This document shows, in pieces, positions 25,930-35,383 of a DNA stretch of 64,000 nucleotides (position 1 is the stretch's first letter; the number at the start of each line of letters is the position of its first letter). Location: the NCBI RefSeq assembly GCF_002723935.1, contig NZ_BEWM01000002.1, positions 620,001-684,000 on the forward strand, read 5' to 3'. Both the position numbers and the translations under genes were made by a program. Below the pieces are notes generated by a model. The model did not search any database. It was not told where the DNA came from and was given only the letters and a program-made list of their open reading frames with translations. The DNA is from Gluconobacter cerinus (GTDB taxonomy: Bacteria; Pseudomonadota; Alphaproteobacteria; Acetobacterales; Acetobacteraceae).

Positions 25930-27027
25930 TTAGTCCTGTCCAGGAATATGCGTCCGGTACGTTGCCCAATGCGCGATCAGTTCATGGACAACCGGCTCAC
26001 CGGCACGCTCGTTATTATCGAACGCGAGCTTCTGGCCGGGCGCTTCGTCCCCGATGCTCTCGGTGATCGGCACGCCTGGAGGGGGCATATCAAAATTGCT
26101 CCCTGAGCGCAGAACCATGACGCGGTTCAGATCGACATATCCCAGACGGGCTAATGTCCGCATATCAAGCTGATAGGTCTGGCTTTCCTCATTGGTCATG
26201 ACGAATTGGCCCTGATCCTTCGTCCAGAGCTTGACCCATTTTTCCGCCCACTCGTTGCGGGACGGGCCGTGCCAGTAACGAAGCGCCCCAAGCGTCTCAC
26301 CCATAATGAGCATCGGCGGTTTCTGGGCGTTGGGGAAGCCTTTCCAGGCTTTCCGGCGCTCGGCGATGGCGGGGTCATCCGCCATCGGGGTGTGCTTGCT
26401 TAGGTTGAAGGCCCAGTTCGCCAGACCCTGATTGAGCGGATACGCTTTGCTGAGTTCCGCAACGTCCGTGACAGAGCCATAATGGTTTGCGTTGGCTGGC
26501 AGCGTGTCCGGCTTGTCCGCCCCGATGGCATACAAACCATACGGCCAGCCTTTTGGAACGGTGCGGTCATCGATTTCCCGCAATGCGTCTCCATCTACAA
26601 CCCAGCGTGCCCAGGCCACACTCCCAACAGACGCGACATTCGGGTTCACGCCAGAAATGCCGGTGAAAATCCAGTAGGTGTGCGTCAGATCGTAATGCGG
26701 ATCGAGGGCAAGAGCGTGCAGGTCAATGCTGCCGCTTTTCAGGGCGATGCCATAAACGCCATCCGCATTGCGGCGGAGCTTTTCCTGTACGCCACGAATG
26801 GGGCGCTCTTCGTCAAGATGGAGACGCTCCACCCAGTCCTGATATTCGCCAGGCTCATCGCCCTTGTCCGCGCCGACTTCCCAGTTGGCGACAACAAGGA
26901 CCTTGATTTCTTCCTTATGGGGCGCAGCCAGAGCACTGCCCGCACAGAGAAGCCCGGCAAGAGCCAGGCCTGCATTAAAGCGTTTCAAATCCGTATTCCC
27001 CAAAGCCGAAGGTCGTTGGGGAAACAC
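25930..27027 (-). CDS. Second NUP-family (purine nucleoside permease) protein, exported
   Basis: The product has 365 residues and opens at GTG (27027); no ATG occurs before the signal peptide, which ends at about residue 34 (CAGSALA/AP). NUP family features are VLVVANWEVGADKGDEPGEYQ, YWIFTGISGVNP and LRSGSNFDMPPPG. It shares the same layout as the protein at 24053-25144 but has clearly diverged, so the pair may handle different nucleosides. It is transcribed towards the nitroreductase gene and shares the hairpin at 25888. Role as a nucleoside-cleaving or binding protein is inferred from the family fold. Confidence 0.82.
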   Translation of the reverse strand: MFPQRPSALGNTDLKRFNAGLALAGLLCAGSALAAPHKEEIKVLVVANWEVGADKGDEPGEYQDWVERLHLDEERPIRGVQEKLRRNADGVYGIALKSGSIDLHALALDPHYDLTHTYWIFTGISGVNPNVASVGSVAWARWVVDGDALREIDDRTVPKGWPYGLYAIGADKPDTLPANANHYGSVTDVAELSKAYPLNQGLANWAFNLSKHTPMADDPAIAERRKAWKGFPNAQKPPMLIMGETLGALRYWHGPSRNEWAEKWVKLWTKDQGQFVMTNEESQTYQLDMRTLARLGYVDLNRVMVLRSGSNFDMPPPGVPITESIGDEAPGQKLAFDNNERAGEPVVHELIAHWATYRTHIPGQD

Positions 27028-27055
27028 ATTATTGGAACAGGATCAGAATGAAAAC

Positions 27056-28222
27056 TTACAAAGCGAGAGAGGGCATGGGCCATTCATCTTCGGTCCAGTC
27101 TCCCTTGGACCAGTCCTCGCGGAGTTTGATCGCCAGTTCGTTCAAAGTACCGTCCACGATAGCGGCACGGATCTGCCGCATCAGGCGCTGGTAGTAGGCC
27201 AGATTGTGCCATGTCAGCAGCATCGGGCCGAGCATCTCACCAGCACGGAACAGGTGATGCAGATAGGCGCGGGTGTAACGGCCAGCCATCGGGCTGTCGT
27301 CATATGGTGTCAGCGGGCGCGTGTCTTCGGCAAAGCGGGCGTTGCGCAAGTTGATGTAGCCGCGCTCCGTATAGGCTCGCGCCGTGCGGCCAGCACGCGA
27401 GGGCATCACGCAGTCGAACATGTCCACACCACGCATGACCGACCCCAGCAGATCGTCCGGCGTACCAACGCCCATCAGGTAGCGCGCCTTGTCCTGCGGA
27501 AGCATGGGCGTTGTGAAATCAAGGGTCGAGAACATGAGTTCCTGACCTTCACCTACAGCCAGACCGCCAATCGCGTAGCCTTCAAAGCCGATCTCCGTCA
27601 GCGCCTTGATGGAATATTCGCGCAAGTCTCGCTCGGTGCCGCCTTGCACGATGCCGAACTGGCCATAGCCCTCACGTGCTACAAACGCCTCACGGGAGCG
27701 GGCCGCCCAGCGCATGGAGAGTTCCATGGATTTGCGGAGCGCTTCCGGCGTGGCGGGGAGGGCCGGGCACTCATCAAACGCCATGCTGATCGTGGCGTCC
27801 AGCTTGTACTGGATCTCCGTTGAGATCTCAGGAGACAGGCGATGCTTGCTGCCATCAATATGGGACTGGAACGTCACGCCGTCCTGATCGAGCTTGCGCA
27901 GTGCACCCAAGGACATAACCTGGAATCCGCCAGAATCCGTCAGGATCGGGCCGGACCAGTCCATCATCTTGTGCAGCCCGCCCAGCTTTTGCACGCGGTC
28001 CGCCGTCGGGCGCAGCATCAGATGGTAGGTGTTGCCCAGAACAATGCCTGCGCCCGTGGAGCGAACGGCATCCATGGTCATGCCCTTCACGGTGCCAACG
28101 GTGCCAACGGGCATGAAGGTTGGGGTCGGGACAGTGCCGTGACGAGTGTGTAGATGGCCGGCGCGGGCCTGTCCGCAGGTTGCTTCCGGAACCCACGTCA
28201 TTTTTGTGGCCTGTTCGGTCAT
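27056..28222 (-). CDS. tgt: tRNA-guanine transglycosylase (Tgt) lacking the zinc cysteines
   Basis: The product has 388 residues. Catalytic features are present: the nucleophile region [14 protein letters not shown], later QFGIVQGG and IGGLAVGEG, and the base-recognition segment [17 protein letters not shown]. Tgt swaps guanine for preQ1 at tRNA position 34. The zinc site is abnormal. Family members carry CxCxxC just before YSRAYLHHL, but here the segment (27275-27310) reads [20 protein letters not shown], with Asp, Ser and Ala in place of the three cysteines; the later His (TWHN) is kept. The gene begins inside queA (4-base overlap) and is co-translated. Activity without the canonical metal site is uncertain. 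Confidence 0.92.
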   Translation of the reverse strand: MTEQATKMTWVPEATCGQARAGHLHTRHGTVPTPTFMPVGTVGTVKGMTMDAVRSTGAGIVLGNTYHLMLRPTADRVQKLGGLHKMMDWSGPILTDSGGFQVMSLGALRKLDQDGVTFQSHIDGSKHRLSPEISTEIQYKLDATISMAFDECPALPATPEALRKSMELSMRWAARSREAFVAREGYGQFGIVQGGTERDLREYSIKALTEIGFEGYAIGGLAVGEGQELMFSTLDFTTPMLPQDKARYLMGVGTPDDLLGSVMRGVDMFDCVMPSRAGRTARAYTERGYINLRNARFAEDTRPLTPYDDSPMAGRYTRAYLHHLFRAGEMLGPMLLTWHNLAYYQRLMRQIRAAIVDGTLNELAIKLREDWSKGDWTEDEWPMPSLAL

Positions 28223-29262
28223 GGTGCTCGCTCCAGAAGGCAGGCATCGCCATAGGAATAGAACCTCAGTCCGTTGGCGATGGCGTAGGCATAGGCCTCA
28301 CGCATGGTGTCGGTGCCGTTGAACGCGCAGACCAGCATGAAGAGCGTCGAGCGCGGCAGATGGAAATTGGTCATGAGCAGGTCCACCGCCTTGAAGCGAT
28401 AGCCCGGCTTGATGAAAATGGACGTCTCGCCCCGCCAGGGCTGAACCGTACCGTCTTCCTGCGCCGCACTTTCCAGCAGGCGGAGAGACGTGGTTCCGAC
28501 AGCAACAACACGGCCACCGCGGGCGCGTGTTTCATTGATGGCCTGCGCCGTTTCCGCGTCGATCTCGCCCCATTCTGCATGCATGCGATGCTCGGCGATG
28601 GAGGATCGGACGGGCAGGAACGTGCCAGCGCCCACATGAAGCGTCAGCGTTCGGCGCTGGATACCTTTTGCGTCAAGCGCGGCCAGAAGATCCGGCGTGA
28701 AATGCAGACCAGCAGTGGGAGCCGCCACAGCCCCGCGATGCTCGGAAAAGATCGTCCGGTAATCGCTGTCATCCTGCGCGGTCGGCCCGAAAGGACGGTC
28801 GATATAAGGCGGCAGGGCCAATGCTCCCACGCGCTCAAGGAATGCATCGAACGCATCCCCTTCGACGGAAAAGCGGATGCTGACGGCACCATCGCCTTCG
28901 TTTTCCACAACGGATGCCGTGACCGGATCATCGCCAAAGTTCAGCGTATCGTTCGGCTTCAGCTTGCGGGAGTTGCGGGCGAGCGCATGCCAGCTTCCGT
29001 CAGCCAGAATCCGGTCCAGTGTAATGCCGATTTTTGCCTCGCCGCGCGTGGCGGAGAGCTGGGCACGGATGACGGCAGTATTGTTGGCAATCAGCAGATC
29101 GCCTTCCCGCAGCAGGCCGGGCAAATCGCGTATGATCCGAAGATCGGGGGCTTCCCCGGACCGCACATGCAGCAGCTTTGCGCTGTCACGCGGTCTGGCG
29201 GGTTCGGTCGCAATATGGTCGCGGGGCAGTTCGAAATCGAACGTGGCGAGTTCATCCGTCAT
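28219..29262 (-). CDS. queA: S-adenosylmethionine:tRNA ribosyltransferase-isomerase QueA
   Basis: The product has 347 residues. The start at 29262 ([13 protein letters not shown]) matches the usual N-terminus. Family features are [29 protein letters not shown], then [23 protein letters not shown] and the C-terminal [14 protein letters not shown]. QueA builds the epoxycyclopentane ring of queuosine on preQ1-tRNA from SAM. Its stop overlaps the tgt start, so the two steps are one operon. A terminator of the upstream OsmC-like gene lies just before it. Confidence 0.94.
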   Translation of the reverse strand: MTDELATFDFELPRDHIATEPARPRDSAKLLHVRSGEAPDLRIIRDLPGLLREGDLLIANNTAVIRAQLSATRGEAKIGITLDRILADGSWHALARNSRKLKPNDTLNFGDDPVTASVVENEGDGAVSIRFSVEGDAFDAFLERVGALALPPYIDRPFGPTAQDDSDYRTIFSEHRGAVAAPTAGLHFTPDLLAALDAKGIQRRTLTLHVGAGTFLPVRSSIAEHRMHAEWGEIDAETAQAINETRARGGRVVAVGTTSLRLLESAAQEDGTVQPWRGETSIFIKPGYRFKAVDLLMTNFHLPRSTLFMLVCAFNGTDTMREAYAYAIANGLRFYSYGDACLLERAP

Positions 29263-29297
29263 GGGATGCTCTCTAGCAGGTTCAGCCAACATGAAAA

Positions 29298-29319
29298 CGC
29301 CGGACTGGGCAGCCCGGCG
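29298..29319 (-). terminator. Hairpin terminator after the OsmC-like gene
   Basis: On the minus strand CGCCGG and CCGGCG (29314-29319 and 29298-29303) pair with a 10-base loop and are followed by TTTTC. It separates the OsmC-like gene from queA. Confidence 0.6.
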
Positions 29320-29377
29320 CATCTTTTCGGTCAAAAGGCGATTTTTTTTGGCTTCCACCCGTCGAGGATGATGCCTT

Positions 29378-29866
29378 TCAGGCGTCGTGTTCGGCCTCAT
29401 GAACGATAACAGGCTCGTTCATGACCAGGAAATTGACCGATCGTGCGATGAAGCACATGTCGTGCGCCTTGTGATGCAGCTCCAGTGCTTTCTCTGCGTC
29501 TGATGTGGCAGACAGGATGACGCGGGGATGAAGCGTTACGGATGTGAACTGCCCAGCGGCGGTGCGTTCTTCTTCCATTTCGCCGGTGGCATGGTCTTCG
29601 TATGCTGTGACGACGATGCCTGCCTGCGCACAGAGCCCCAGAAACCAGAGTTTGTGACAGGCCGACAGGGACGCCAGAAGCAGCTCTTCAGGATTCCATC
29701 GGGCAGGGTCTCCGCGAAAAGAAGGATCAGACGAACCTTCAATCGTGGGCTTGCCGGGCGCCGTAATATCGTAATCGCGCGTGTAACTGCGAGCAGAGGA
29801 TGTGCCGGTTCCCGTATTGCCGGTCCAGACAACCTTCACGGAATAAGTGTGCTGTTTCCCGGCCAT
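29378..29866 (-). CDS. OsmC/Ohr-family thiol peroxidase-like protein
   Basis: The product has 162 residues. Start at 29866 (MAGKQHTYSV) is chosen because the open upstream frame crosses the hairpin after glucose dehydrogenase. The OsmC fold is visible in WNPEELLLASLSACHKLWF, with one redox cysteine (SACH), and AHDMCFIARSVNF, with the second. These two cysteines form the peroxidatic site in the OsmC/Ohr family, which reduces organic peroxides. It resembles the YhfA/OsmC subgroup. The gene lies 55 bases from the end of glucose dehydrogenase on the same strand, separated by a strong hairpin. Confidence 0.85.
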   Translation of the reverse strand: MAGKQHTYSVKVVWTGNTGTGTSSARSYTRDYDITAPGKPTIEGSSDPSFRGDPARWNPEELLLASLSACHKLWFLGLCAQAGIVVTAYEDHATGEMEEERTAAGQFTSVTLHPRVILSATSDAEKALELHHKAHDMCFIARSVNFLVMNEPVIVHEAEHDA

Positions 29867-29884
29867 GGTTAATCCTGCCTCCTG

Positions 29885-29916
29885 CTGTCTTCCTGCCCTG
29901 ATGGGCAGGAAGACAG
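29885..29916. terminator. Perfect 14-bp hairpin between glucose dehydrogenase and OsmC-like genes
   Basis: CTGTCTTCCTGCCC (29885-29898) and GGGCAGGAAGACAG (29903-29916) are exact inverse complements with a 4-base loop. There is no T-tract on either side, so termination would not be of the classic intrinsic kind. It may stabilise the dehydrogenase mRNA 3' end. Confidence 0.65.
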
Positions 29917-29921
29917 TATGC

Positions 29922-32351
29922 TCATGGGGCTTTGGGTAATGCAAAGGCCACGACTTCATCGCTGTTGCGTGTTTTCAGCCCGCCATGGCCACCCACAGCC
30001 AGCACGACATATTGCCGGCCGTCTTCGCCCATATAGGTCAGCGGCGTGGCATTGCCGCCGGCATCCAGTTCTGTCTTGAAAAGCGTATGGCCGTCATGCC
30101 CATCAAGAACATGGAAGCTTTGATCGGCCAGCGCCCCCATGAATACCAGACCATTCGGCGTGGTCACGCTGCCGCCCATGGAGAAGACGCTGGTAGGCAG
30201 GCCAACGGGCATCCGCAGCATGTTCGTCGGGCCAACATTCTTCGTTGTGCCCAGAGCCCGCTCCCAGATGACCCGACGGTGAACAAGATCAATCGCCTGC
30301 ATCTTGCCCCAGGGCGGTGCGAGGCAAGGGGCACCAAACGGGCCAAGCCATGGCTTCACGACGGCCGCGAAGGGCAGGCCATGCTGTGGGTTGTTTGTGA
30401 AAACAGGTTCTGGATAAGGCTGGGTCCAGTCATGCCAGGATTTGTAGAGCCCTTTGGCAAGAGCTTTTTCCTGCGGCACCAGCGTCATCAGGAACGGAAT
30501 GAACGTGGTGTTGATATACATGACACCGTGCGTCGGATCGACGGTGCCGCCATACCAGTCTGCCACGCCATCAAACGCTGGAAAGCCTACGGTGCCCTGC
30601 TGGCTCGGTGGTGTGAAAAGGCCCTTGTCCCGCATGGAGCGGAAAGCAATGCGGCAGAACATCTGATCATACGGGGTTGCGCCCCACATATCGTCTTCCG
30701 TCAGATTAGGGCGGCGCAGATTGGGCATATCGACGGAGAGTGGCTGCGTCGGCGAATAGTGCTCGCCCGGCGTATCCCCGGCAGGTACGGGTGTTTCCTG
30801 AACGCGATAGAATGGGGCTCCGGTTCGACGGTCCAGCACGAAGAGTTCGCCCTGCTTGGTTGTTTGTACCAGGGCGGGCGTCAGGGTGCCGTGGGCATCT
30901 GGCAGATCTACTAACGATGGGCCGACGGGAAGGTCAAAATCCCACAGATCATGATGAACGGTCTGGAAATGCCAGCGCTCTTCGCCCGTCGTGATATCCA
31001 AGGCGACAAGGGAGCTGTCATACTTCTCGTCAAAGCTCCGGCGCTTGCCACCGAAATAGTCAGGCGTGGCAATCCCGAGCGGGACGTAAACCATGTTCAG
31101 CCCGGAATCGGCCGTATAAACACCCCAGCCATTGGCGGTGCCACGGGTAAAGACTTCGCCCGGATCCAGAGGTTTGTTGGTCGGTGTACGGCCCATGTCC
31201 CAGGCCCAGGCCAGTTGGCCCGTAATAGCATCAAAGCCACGAATAACGCCGGAAGGTTCGCCAACCGTCTGATCATCATAAACCCAGCCACTCGTCATGA
31301 TGCGGTTATGCAGCACCATGGGGGGGGACGTGATGAAGTGAAAGCCGGGCGGAATGGCACCCATCCCACCCCGGAGATCCACAACGCCATGATCGCCAAA
31401 ACTCTCACAGAGTTTTCCCGTGTCTGCATCGACTTCAAACAGGGTTGGAGGGGAGCTGGAGTTTGTTGAGACGATGCGATGGGCGCAATCCGTTCCCGGC
31501 GCATTGACGTAGGACACGCCACGGCAGGCCTGATAGATATTCTTGCCGAATTCCCCACCTGGCGAATATCGCCAGATTTCCTTTCCGGATGTTGCATCAA
31601 GCGCCACGACATCTCGGTGCGGCGTGCAGAAAAACAGCCGGTTGCCGATCTTGATGGGGGTTGCTTCAAAGCTGAATTCCCGCCCGCGGGAGTTCTCGCC
31701 CGCGCGTGGCAGATCCTTGCTGTGATAGACCCACGCCACTTTCAGATCGTGAGCGTTGGAAGCGTTGATCTGGGTGGGCATAGCAAAGCGGTCTCCGGCC
31801 GGAGTGCCGCCATAGAACTGCCAGTCATTGGCAGCCTGCTGGTCTGCGCCCGGAAGGGCCGCACCGGTCTCCCCGGGGAACGGATTGAACTGGTGGTCGC
31901 GTGAGGCGGTAATGTGCCAGCCGCAGGCAAACACGAAGACAAACAGTGCCGCGCAGAATGCCATGCCGCCTGCAACAACGGGTTTGTCGAAGGAGCGACC
32001 CTCCGTGCCCTGGAGCAGTCGTCCCGTAATCCATGGACTGAATACCCACAGGCCCATCCCTGCTGGCAGGGCAAGAGGCGGGAGAAGGCGCCAGCCATCA
32101 AGGCCCACGCGCCCCAATGCCCAAACAAGCGTATAAAGCAGGAGGGCGGCATAAACTGCGGAAGCACCGGGGTGAAGCCGGATCATCAGAATGCCGGACG
32201 CCACTATGAGGACGCCTGCGACGGCGTAGTAGAAAGAGCCTCCCAGCCCAATCAGCCAGAAACCGGGCAAGGCCAGACCCAAGCCGAGCAGAACGAGTAA
32301 GATGCCAGTTACAAGGGGCAGGAACGAACTGCGTCGAGGCGTAGGCGGCAT
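29922..32351 (-). CDS. gcd: Membrane-bound PQQ-dependent glucose dehydrogenase
   Basis: The product has 809 residues, the usual length. The N-terminal part (about 1-150) has five membrane segments that anchor the protein and accept electrons into ubiquinone. The rest is a periplasmic eight-bladed quinoprotein propeller, with markers such as WQFYGGTPAGDRFAMPTQIN at its start, WRYSPGGEF and VGGHGGLKTRNSDEVVAFAL at the end. It oxidises glucose to gluconolactone at the outer face of the inner membrane, the main first step of glucose use in Gluconobacter. A C8 run in the coding strand (31320-31327) encodes SPPM and is a potential slippage site; the frame is intact here. The upstream 97 bases should hold its promoter. 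Confidence 0.95.
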   Translation of the reverse strand: MPPTPRRSSFLPLVTGILLVLLGLGLALPGFWLIGLGGSFYYAVAGVLIVASGILMIRLHPGASAVYAALLLYTLVWALGRVGLDGWRLLPPLALPAGMGLWVFSPWITGRLLQGTEGRSFDKPVVAGGMAFCAALFVFVFACGWHITASRDHQFNPFPGETGAALPGADQQAANDWQFYGGTPAGDRFAMPTQINASNAHDLKVAWVYHSKDLPRAGENSRGREFSFEATPIKIGNRLFFCTPHRDVVALDATSGKEIWRYSPGGEFGKNIYQACRGVSYVNAPGTDCAHRIVSTNSSSPPTLFEVDADTGKLCESFGDHGVVDLRGGMGAIPPGFHFITSPPMVLHNRIMTSGWVYDDQTVGEPSGVIRGFDAITGQLAWAWDMGRTPTNKPLDPGEVFTRGTANGWGVYTADSGLNMVYVPLGIATPDYFGGKRRSFDEKYDSSLVALDITTGEERWHFQTVHHDLWDFDLPVGPSLVDLPDAHGTLTPALVQTTKQGELFVLDRRTGAPFYRVQETPVPAGDTPGEHYSPTQPLSVDMPNLRRPNLTEDDMWGATPYDQMFCRIAFRSMRDKGLFTPPSQQGTVGFPAFDGVADWYGGTVDPTHGVMYINTTFIPFLMTLVPQEKALAKGLYKSWHDWTQPYPEPVFTNNPQHGLPFAAVVKPWLGPFGAPCLAPPWGKMQAIDLVHRRVIWERALGTTKNVGPTNMLRMPVGLPTSVFSMGGSVTTPNGLVFMGALADQSFHVLDGHDGHTLFKTELDAGGNATPLTYMGEDGRQYVVLAVGGHGGLKTRNSDEVVAFALPKAP

Positions 32352-32448
32352 GGAATTTTCCTTCGGGGTAACCGAAAGGATTAATCCCGCACGGGGGAGC
32401 GCAGTTTCCTAAAAAAGAAGATAGGGCGCTCTTTTACTCAAGACTGTT

Positions 32449-33237
32449 TCAGATCGACTTCAGTGCGCCACCATCAACACGGATCATGCTGCCGGTTATA
32501 TAGGCAGCAGCCGTACTGGTGAGGAAAGCCGCGGTCGCGCCGAACTCTTCAACAGTCCCGTAACGTCCAACGGGGATATTGCGGGCCTTTTCTTCCTGAA
32601 CGGCTTCCTGCGTTTTGCCCGTCTTGCGAGCTTCAGCCTCTGCCAGGAAATGGGTTCGATCCGTTGTGATATGGCCGGGCAGAAGCATGTTGACCGTCAC
32701 GCCATGGGGCGCCACTTCCGTCGCAAGCGTTTTGGACCAGCCCGCGAGTGCCGAGCGTAATGTGACGGAGACGCCGAGCCTGATATTCGGCTCAACCACA
32801 ACAGCCGAAGCGATGGTGAGGATGCGCCCCCACCGGCGCTCCTTCATACCGGGCAGTACCGCATCCGTAATCCTGAACAGGCTCAGAACCATGGTTTCAA
32901 ACTGCTGTTTCCATGTGTGCCCGGAGATGCCCTCGACACCTGATGGAGAGGGGCCGCCAGTATTGTTTACGAGAATGGAAATATCCGGGTGCTGCGTACG
33001 GATGGCCTGAACGAATTCTTCGACGGAGGCGCTGTCCGACAGGTCAACTGGCAGTGTAACCGTCTGAACGCCGTGCTGACTGGCAATCGCTGTTGCCGCG
33101 TCTGTCAGCCTGTCACTGGCGCGCGCAGCCAGAACGATATGAACGCCTTCTGCTGCCAGTGCCTCCGCAACGCCCCGGCCCAGACCCGAAGATGCGCCAA
33201 GAACAAGAGCTTTGCGGCCTGAAATCTGGAGGTCCAT
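32449..33237 (-). CDS. SDR-superfamily oxidoreductase with atypical active site
   Basis: The product has 262 residues. The nucleotide-binding motif is VLGASSGLGRGVAEAL and the NNTGG segment (LVNNTGGP) fits the classical SDR NNAG motif. The catalytic Ser region ASAVVVEPN is present, but the expected YxxxK is replaced by a stretch reading GVSVTLRSALAG, with no Tyr or Lys in the right place. This matches a 3-ketoacyl-reductase-like SDR subgroup that lacks the normal tetrad. The reaction is therefore unclear. It lies upstream of glucose dehydrogenase on the same strand, separated by about 97 bases, and downstream of mazG. Confidence 0.82.
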   Translation of the reverse strand: MDLQISGRKALVLGASSGLGRGVAEALAAEGVHIVLAARASDRLTDAATAIASQHGVQTVTLPVDLSDSASVEEFVQAIRTQHPDISILVNNTGGPSPSGVEGISGHTWKQQFETMVLSLFRITDAVLPGMKERRWGRILTIASAVVVEPNIRLGVSVTLRSALAGWSKTLATEVAPHGVTVNMLLPGHITTDRTHFLAEAEARKTGKTQEAVQEEKARNIPVGRYGTVEEFGATAAFLTSTAAAYITGSMIRVDGGALKSI

Positions 33238-33290
33238 ATCAAAGTATCCTTAGGGGCGAGGTAAAATTGAGGAAGATGATCGGGGAACGA

Positions 33291-34076
33291 TCAGCGCATC
33301 CCCGGCTGTTTCTTGACCATCTGCCAAAGCGTTTCCAGTGTTTCCAGATTTTGCTCGCCCATTGTTTTGCCCTCAGAGGCCAGGCTGGCTTCCATGGCTT
33401 CGAAACGGCGCGTGAACTTCCGGTTGCTGCGGCGCAATGCGGCCTCCGGGTCAATGCCCAGCTTGCGTGCCAGACTGGCGACAGTGAACAGGACATCCCC
33501 CAGTTCGTCTTCGATCCGGTCGCGGTCTCCGTCCAGTTCGGCTTTAAGTTCGCCAATTTCCTCCTGAACCTTTTCCAACACGCCCGACGCATCATCCCAG
33601 TCGAACCCGACGCGCGCTGCACGGCGGCACAGCTTGGCGGCTCTGACCAAGGCGGGCAGGTGCTGGGCCACACCAGCGAGTGCGCCATATTCTGCTTTGG
33701 CGTGGCGCTCGGTTTCTTTCGTGCGTTCCCACAGGTCTTCGTCGTGTTCTACATCGCTGAAGATGTTGGGATGGCGGCGGACCATCTTGTCAGCGATCTT
33801 TCCAGCAACGGTTTCGAAGTCAAATTGGCCCTTTTCTTCAGCCATTTGAGCTTGGAACACGACTTGTAGCAGCAGATCCCCGAGTTCATCCGGCAAGGAA
33901 TCACTGTCATCCCGGGCGATGGCATCCATCACCTCATACGCTTCTTCTATGGCGAAGGGCGCAATGGTTTCGGGTGTCTGTGCCACGTCCCACGGGCAAC
34001 CGCTCTGCGGGTCGCGCAGGCGCTTCATGATGTCCAGAAGGCGGTCAATCTGACGGACGGGGTGGGTCTGGGTCAT
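33291..34076 (-). CDS. mazG: MazG nucleoside triphosphate pyrophosphohydrolase
   Basis: The product has 261 residues. The N-terminal MazG domain shows LLDIMKRLRDPQSGCPWDVAQ, then IEEAYEVMDAI with the Glu cluster that binds Mg2+, and ELGDLLLQVVFQ. A second half-domain near the C-terminus repeats EEIGELKAELDG and EDELGDVLFTVAS. MazG hydrolyses NTPs to NMP and pyrophosphate, helping keep non-canonical nucleotides low. The start at 34076 is preferred; the open upstream sequence is unrelated. It precedes the SDR gene on the same strand with a 53-base gap. Confidence 0.93.
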   Translation of the reverse strand: MTQTHPVRQIDRLLDIMKRLRDPQSGCPWDVAQTPETIAPFAIEEAYEVMDAIARDDSDSLPDELGDLLLQVVFQAQMAEEKGQFDFETVAGKIADKMVRRHPNIFSDVEHDEDLWERTKETERHAKAEYGALAGVAQHLPALVRAAKLCRRAARVGFDWDDASGVLEKVQEEIGELKAELDGDRDRIEDELGDVLFTVASLARKLGIDPEAALRRSNRKFTRRFEAMEASLASEGKTMGEQNLETLETLWQMVKKQPGMR

Positions 34077-34263
34077 AACAGCTCCTGGGTAATGATCTGG
34101 CGTCTGGCCTGACCCAAAAGCATACTCTTTCGTTGCACAGACAGAAAGCACAGAGCGCACGAACCGCTCTCACGGGATGACAGCACCAAGGGTAACGCGA
34201 TAAGAAGGCCAGCCCGGCTGCTTGGACAGGCCGGACATTTTTTGCAGACCGGATTTTAAATAC

Positions 34264-35169
34264 ATGGCCAGGATCTTTATCGACGGAGAAGCAGGAACCA
34301 CGGGGCTTGGCATACGCCAGCGTATCGAGGCCCTGCCGGAAAGTTACGGTTTCGAACTGCTATCGATTGATCCGGCTCTGCGAAAAGATGCTGAGGCACG
34401 GCGTGCCCTGCTGGCGCAGGCGGATATTGCCATTCTCTGTCTGCCAGACGATGCCGCGCGTGAAACTGTTGCTCTGGCAGAGGGTCTGAACGTCCGTATT
34501 CTGGATGCCAGTACGGCGCACCGGATTGCCGATGGCTGGGTTTATGGTCTGCCGGAACTGGATGAAGATCAGGGCGCTCTGATCCGCGGTGCGACCCATG
34601 TTGCGAATCCTGGCTGTTATCCGACGGGTGCAATTGCACTGTTGCGGCCGCTGGTTCGCGCTGGCCTTGTCCCAGCAGATCACTCCATCTCCATCAATGC
34701 CGTTTCGGGTTACAGTGGGGCAGGGCGCTCCGCGATCGAGGCGCATGAACGGGATGGCGGCCCGGCATTCTTTCTTTACGGGCTGACGCTGGAACACAAA
34801 CATCTTCCAGAAATCCAGCACTACTCCGGCCTGACGCGCCAGCCGGTGTTCGTACCGTCTGTAGGGCACTTTCCGCAGGGCATGATTGTGTCCATCCCGC
34901 TTCACCTTGCGGATCTGCCCGGCCATCCGACGCCGCGCGATCTGGAGGCGACGCTTGAAAAAGCTTATCGCGGGTGTGACCATGTCCGGGTTCTGCCGTC
35001 TGAACCCAAACTCCTGGCAGATGCGCTGGCCAATACGGACAATATGGAGCTCCGTGTGCACGGCAATGCGCAGGGAGAAAAAGTGGTTCTGACCGCGCGT
35101 CTCGATAATCTGGGCAAAGGAGCCTCTGGCGCTGCGATCCAGAATCTGCTTTTGATGCTGGGTCTCTGA
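34264..35169 (+). CDS. argC: N-acetyl-gamma-glutamyl-phosphate reductase, short type
   Basis: The product has 301 residues, typical of the short (type 2) ArgC of alphaproteobacteria. The N-terminus [19 protein letters not shown] binds NADP, and the active-site cysteine lies in [15 protein letters not shown]. His near [11 protein letters not shown] is also conserved. It performs the third step of arginine synthesis. The start at 34264 is chosen over 34222 because family similarity begins at MARIFIDG. It stands divergent from mazG and is followed by a tRNA gene. Confidence 0.93.
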   Translation: MARIFIDGEAGTTGLGIRQRIEALPESYGFELLSIDPALRKDAEARRALLAQADIAILCLPDDAARETVALAEGLNVRILDASTAHRIADGWVYGLPELDEDQGALIRGATHVANPGCYPTGAIALLRPLVRAGLVPADHSISINAVSGYSGAGRSAIEAHERDGGPAFFLYGLTLEHKHLPEIQHYSGLTRQPVFVPSVGHFPQGMIVSIPLHLADLPGHPTPRDLEATLEKAYRGCDHVRVLPSEPKLLADALANTDNMELRVHGNAQGEKVVLTARLDNLGKGASGAAIQNLLLMLGL

Positions 35170-35244
35170 TTTTCCACGGTTTGGGATTTTTTTTTCACGG
35201 TCTGGTCCTTTGCTCAGGAATGCACTAGGGTCTGGGCCGTTCGC

Positions 35245-35328
35245 GCGAGAGTGGCGGAACGGTAGACGCAGTCGGCTCAAAATCGACCGCCGAAAGGCAT
35301 GGGGGTTCGAATCCCCCCTCTCGCACCA
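35245..35328 (+). tRNA. tRNA-Leu (anticodon CAA)
   Basis: The 84-base gene has acceptor GCGAGAG pairing with CTCTCGC and encoded CCA. The anticodon loop is CTCAAAA with anticodon CAA, and the variable arm (CGCCGAAAGGCAT) is long, as class II Leu tRNAs require. The T-arm is GGGGGTTCGAATCCCCC. It reads UUG codons. Confidence 0.95.
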
Positions 35329-35383
35329 CAAACCGGGCGCACCAGTCTGGCTGCACCCGAGGACCGTTTAGCCCGGAACGAGC

